Assembly: GCA_041666465.1 (NCBI GenBank)
Contig: JBAYGX010000082.1
Location: 1-7,076 of the forward strand
Source: XYC2-FULL-41-22 sp041666465
GTDB lineage: Bacteria; Patescibacteriota; Gracilibacteria; UBA1369; UBA12470
Direction of reading: 5' to 3'
DNA: 7,076 bases
The translations under genes were made by a program, and so were the position numbers. This document shows positions 5,796 through 7,076 of the stretch, in pieces (positions within the stretch are counted from its first letter, which is position 1; the number at the start of each line of letters is the position of its first letter). The notes under the pieces were generated by a model. It had not been told where the DNA came from and did no database searches. It worked only from the letters and a program-made list of their open reading frames with translations.

Positions 5796-5841
5796 ATGTA
5801 AGAAGATAGGTTAGGTGATAGGGGATATATGATTTTTGTTT
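5796..5841 (-). promoter_or_regulatory. G-free spacer/leader before rpoA
   Basis: All 46 nt between the rpsD stop and the rpoA ATG lack G in the mRNA. Near the start codon it is C/U/A repeats (CCCCTATCACC, then CTATCTTC), and near rpsD it is A-rich. It cannot base-pair with an anti-Shine-Dalgarno and should be unstructured. This is the clearest example of the leader type seen through the cluster. Confidence 0.55.
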
Positions 5842-6468
5842 TTACTTAGAGTAGAACTCAATGATCATCTTCGTGTCAATAATCGATTCCATGTCCTCTT
5901 TTTCAGGCATATTTATCAATTCTCCTTTTAGAATGCCAAGATCAACTTTTAACCATTTTGGAGCTTTGAATTTCTTATCGCCTTTAGCTTTTTCAAACAA
6001 TTTGCTCGATTTCTTTGCTTCATATACTTCGAATACATCTCCTACTTTCAATTGGATTGAAGGGATATCTACTCTTTTCCCGTTAACCTTAATAAGTCCA
6101 TGGTTCACAATTTGCTTTGCCTGGTTTCTTGATTCTGCCAACCCGGCTCTGTAAACAATGTTATCCAATCTTGTTTCAAGTAATTTTTGCAATGCCAATT
6201 CCGTTGAGCCGGATTGCTTAACGGCTCTTTCATAATAAAGTTCGAACTGCCTTTCGATTAATCCATATACTCTTTTAGCTTTTTGCTTTGCCCTGAGCTG
6301 TTTCCCATATTCCGTTTGTTTCCCAAAAGCATTTTTTGCCAATTGTCCTGGAGCATAATTCCTTCTGACGATAGCGCATTTTTGTCCTTCGCATCTTGTT
6401 CCTCTTAAGAAGAGCTTTTCGCCTTCGCGTCTGCATAGTTTGCATTTTGGTCCTGTGTATCGAGACAT
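5842..6468 (-). CDS. rpsD: 30S ribosomal protein S4 (uS4), zinc-binding form
   Basis: Primary 16S rRNA-binding protein that starts 30S body assembly and lines the mRNA entry channel; in E. coli it also represses its own operon. It has 208 residues (E. coli 206). The N-terminus MSRYTGPKCKLCRREGEKLF carries Cys9, Cys12, Cys26 and Cys31 in the spacing of the zinc site of Thermus S4, so this is the Zn-containing (C+) version. RRNYAPGQ (35-42) and the S4 RNA-binding domain follow: LDNIVYRAGLAESRNQAKQI (101-120), VNHGLIKVNGKRV (121-133) and the VGDVFEV strand (142-148). The end EFYSK matches the family's EFYSR. It lies between rpsK and rpoA, as in proteobacteria and many other phyla but unlike Bacillus. 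The 32-nt leader has one G and no Shine-Dalgarno. Confidence 0.98.
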   Translation of the reverse strand: MSRYTGPKCKLCRREGEKLFLRGTRCEGQKCAIVRRNYAPGQLAKNAFGKQTEYGKQLRAKQKAKRVYGLIERQFELYYERAVKQSGSTELALQKLLETRLDNIVYRAGLAESRNQAKQIVNHGLIKVNGKRVDIPSIQLKVGDVFEVYEAKKSSKLFEKAKGDKKFKAPKWLKVDLGILKGELINMPEKEDMESIIDTKMIIEFYSK

Positions 6469-6500
6469 GTGGGGATAGATTAGTAACTAGATGAATGAAT
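6469..6500 (-). promoter_or_regulatory. G-depleted leader before rpsD
   Basis: Between the rpsK stop and the rpsD ATG, 32 nt contain one G in the mRNA. It includes CTAGTTACTAAT, close to CTAGCTTACTAAT before rpsK, and ends CTATCCCCAC before the ATG. No Shine-Dalgarno is possible. Confidence 0.5.
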
Positions 6501-6875
6501 TTAAACTTTTCTTGCTCTTGGTTTTCTGCATCCGTTGTGTGGGACCGGTGTTCTGTCGTAAATGGCCTCTACATCCAATCCGTTTGCTATCAACGCTCTA
6601 ACAGACTGTTCTCTTCCGGATCCAACTCCTTTTACATAAACATCAACTTTTTCCAGACCGAAAAGTTTTGCCTTATTTACTGCGTTCTCCGCTGCAACTT
6701 GTCCTGCGTATGGAGTTGATTTTTTGGTCCCCTTGAATCCGCTTGCGCCTGCGCTGCTCCATGCCAAGACATCTCCTTTTTCGTCCGCTATTGTTACAAT
6801 CGTGTTGTTGTAGCTGGCGTTTATGTACACATTACCTTTGATCACGCTTCGCCTTTTTTTTGTGCTTGTTGCCAT
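6501..6875 (-). CDS. rpsK: 30S ribosomal protein S11 (uS11)
   Basis: Platform protein of the small subunit next to the 3' end of 16S rRNA and the mRNA exit, near where an mRNA/anti-Shine-Dalgarno helix would sit. The 124 residues show the family in order: the basic N-terminus KKRRSVIKGNVYI (6-18), SYNNTIVTIAD (21-31), AWSSAGASGFKGTKKSTPYA (38-57), the VKGVGSGREQSVRAL signature (81-95), and DRTPVPHNGCRKPRARKV at the C-terminus. The Asn114-Gly115 pair corresponds to the site reported as isoaspartate in the E. coli protein. Slightly shorter than E. coli S11 (129). It sits between rpsM and rpsD. The start is the first ATG in frame, 43 nt after rpsM, with no Shine-Dalgarno. Confidence 0.98.
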   Translation of the reverse strand: MATSTKKRRSVIKGNVYINASYNNTIVTIADEKGDVLAWSSAGASGFKGTKKSTPYAGQVAAENAVNKAKLFGLEKVDVYVKGVGSGREQSVRALIANGLDVEAIYDRTPVPHNGCRKPRARKV

Positions 6876-6918
6876 GAATTAGTTTGAATTAGTAAGCTAG
6901 TAAAGCTAGAAGTTTGGT
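6876..6918 (-). promoter_or_regulatory. G-depleted, repeat-bearing leader before rpsK
   Basis: The 43 nt contain two G in the mRNA. On the plus strand GAATTAGT occurs twice (6876-6883, 6886-6893) and AGCTAG twice (6895-6900, 6904-6909). In the mRNA it reads TACTAGCT, then TACTAATT, then CAAACTAATTC and ATG, sharing two blocks with the rplQ leader. No Shine-Dalgarno is present. Confidence 0.5.
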
Positions 6919-7076
6919 TTAAGTCTTTGTTTCTTTTCTCTTTCCGCTTCCCATGGTTACGCGGCGACCTCTCTTCGTTCTGGCGTTCGTTTTTGTTCTC
7001 TGACCCCTGGCCGGTAATCTCCTTCTGTGCCTATAACCCCTGTAAGAACCGATATCCTGTAATCTTTTTATATCCA
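6919..7076 (-). CDS. rpsM: 30S ribosomal protein S13 (uS13), C-terminal part only
   Basis: The right window edge cuts the gene; 51 C-terminal residues remain, and the reading frame enters in the middle of a codon. S13 sits in the small-subunit head, contacts 5S-bearing large-subunit bridges, and its basic tail approaches P-site tRNA. Seen here: DIGSYRGYRHRR, then LPARGQRTKTNARTKRGRR, the highly conserved C-terminal block, and a tail VTMGSGKRKETKT in place of the more usual lysine-rich ending. It is followed by rpsK, the standard alpha-operon order. The start, the upstream leader where S4 autoregulation acts in E. coli, and any promoter lie outside the window. Confidence 0.96.
   Translation of the reverse strand, partial: DIKRLQDIGSYRGYRHRRRLPARGQRTKTNARTKRGRRVTMGSGKRKETKT

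Noticed and set aside
2701..7076. UGA recoded as glycine or tryptophan, as in some reduced bacteria
   Set aside because: No complete conserved gene in the window contains an internal in-frame TGA, despite many glycine positions; the trmD TGA is at a plausible end.
1..7076. tRNA or rRNA genes, CRISPR arrays, insertion sequences, phage or defence genes
   Set aside because: No cloverleaf-like sequences, regularly spaced repeats, transposase motifs or terminal inverted repeats were found; nearly all the DNA is accounted for by housekeeping genes.

Overview
The window carries the distal half of a bacterial ribosomal-protein/RNA polymerase cluster of alpha-operon type on the minus strand, followed by trmD, then a pair of small unrecognised plus-strand reading frames, then the 5' three quarters of a P-type cation pump gene on the minus strand. 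The DNA is AT-rich and densely packed. The proteins are clearly bacterial. No full-length gene contains an in-frame TGA, so the standard stop codons apply. That argues against the UGA-glycine code of the SR1 and Gracilibacteria lineages. The gene order rpsM-rpsK-rpsD-rpoA-rplQ-rplM-rpsI, short lysine-rich ribosomal proteins, a shortened TrmD away from the usual rpsP-rimM-trmD-rplS group, and no Shine-Dalgarno sequences together suggest a reduced genome, plausibly of the Candidate Phyla Radiation (Patescibacteria). This placement is inference.

Layout, in the direction of transcription of the minus-strand cluster (right to left): the 3' end of rpsM (6919-7076), rpsK (6501-6875), rpsD (5842-6468), rpoA (4818-5795), a 96-nt spacer with two small hairpins, then rplQ (4368-4721), rplM (3924-4364) and rpsI (3501-3920). 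These last three are separated only by stop codon plus three bases. A hairpin at the end of rpsI (3476-3505) probably ends the transcript. A 149-nt spacer with a perfect inverted repeat precedes trmD (2701-3351). From 2221 to 2709 the plus strand holds a 103-codon acidic reading frame and, in the same frame after one TAG, a 55-codon one that overlaps the trmD 3' end tail to tail. A 66-nt AT-rich divergent intergenic region (2155-2220) separates these from the P-type ATPase (1-2154), which runs off the left edge.

The cluster encodes small-subunit assembly proteins (S13, S11, S4, S9), large-subunit proteins (L17, L13) and the RNA polymerase alpha subunit. TrmD makes the m1G37 tRNA modification that guards against frameshifting. 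The whole block therefore serves gene expression, apart from the pump, which is most like SERCA-type Ca2+ ATPases.

The most notable non-coding signal is in the leaders. The five spacers of 30 nt or more that sit directly before start codons of this block are almost free of G in the mRNA (4 G in 215 nt). They share short elements, CAAACTAATT directly before ATG and CTAG/ACTAAT units, in place of ribosome binding sites. No RNA genes, CRISPR arrays, insertion sequences or phage genes were seen.
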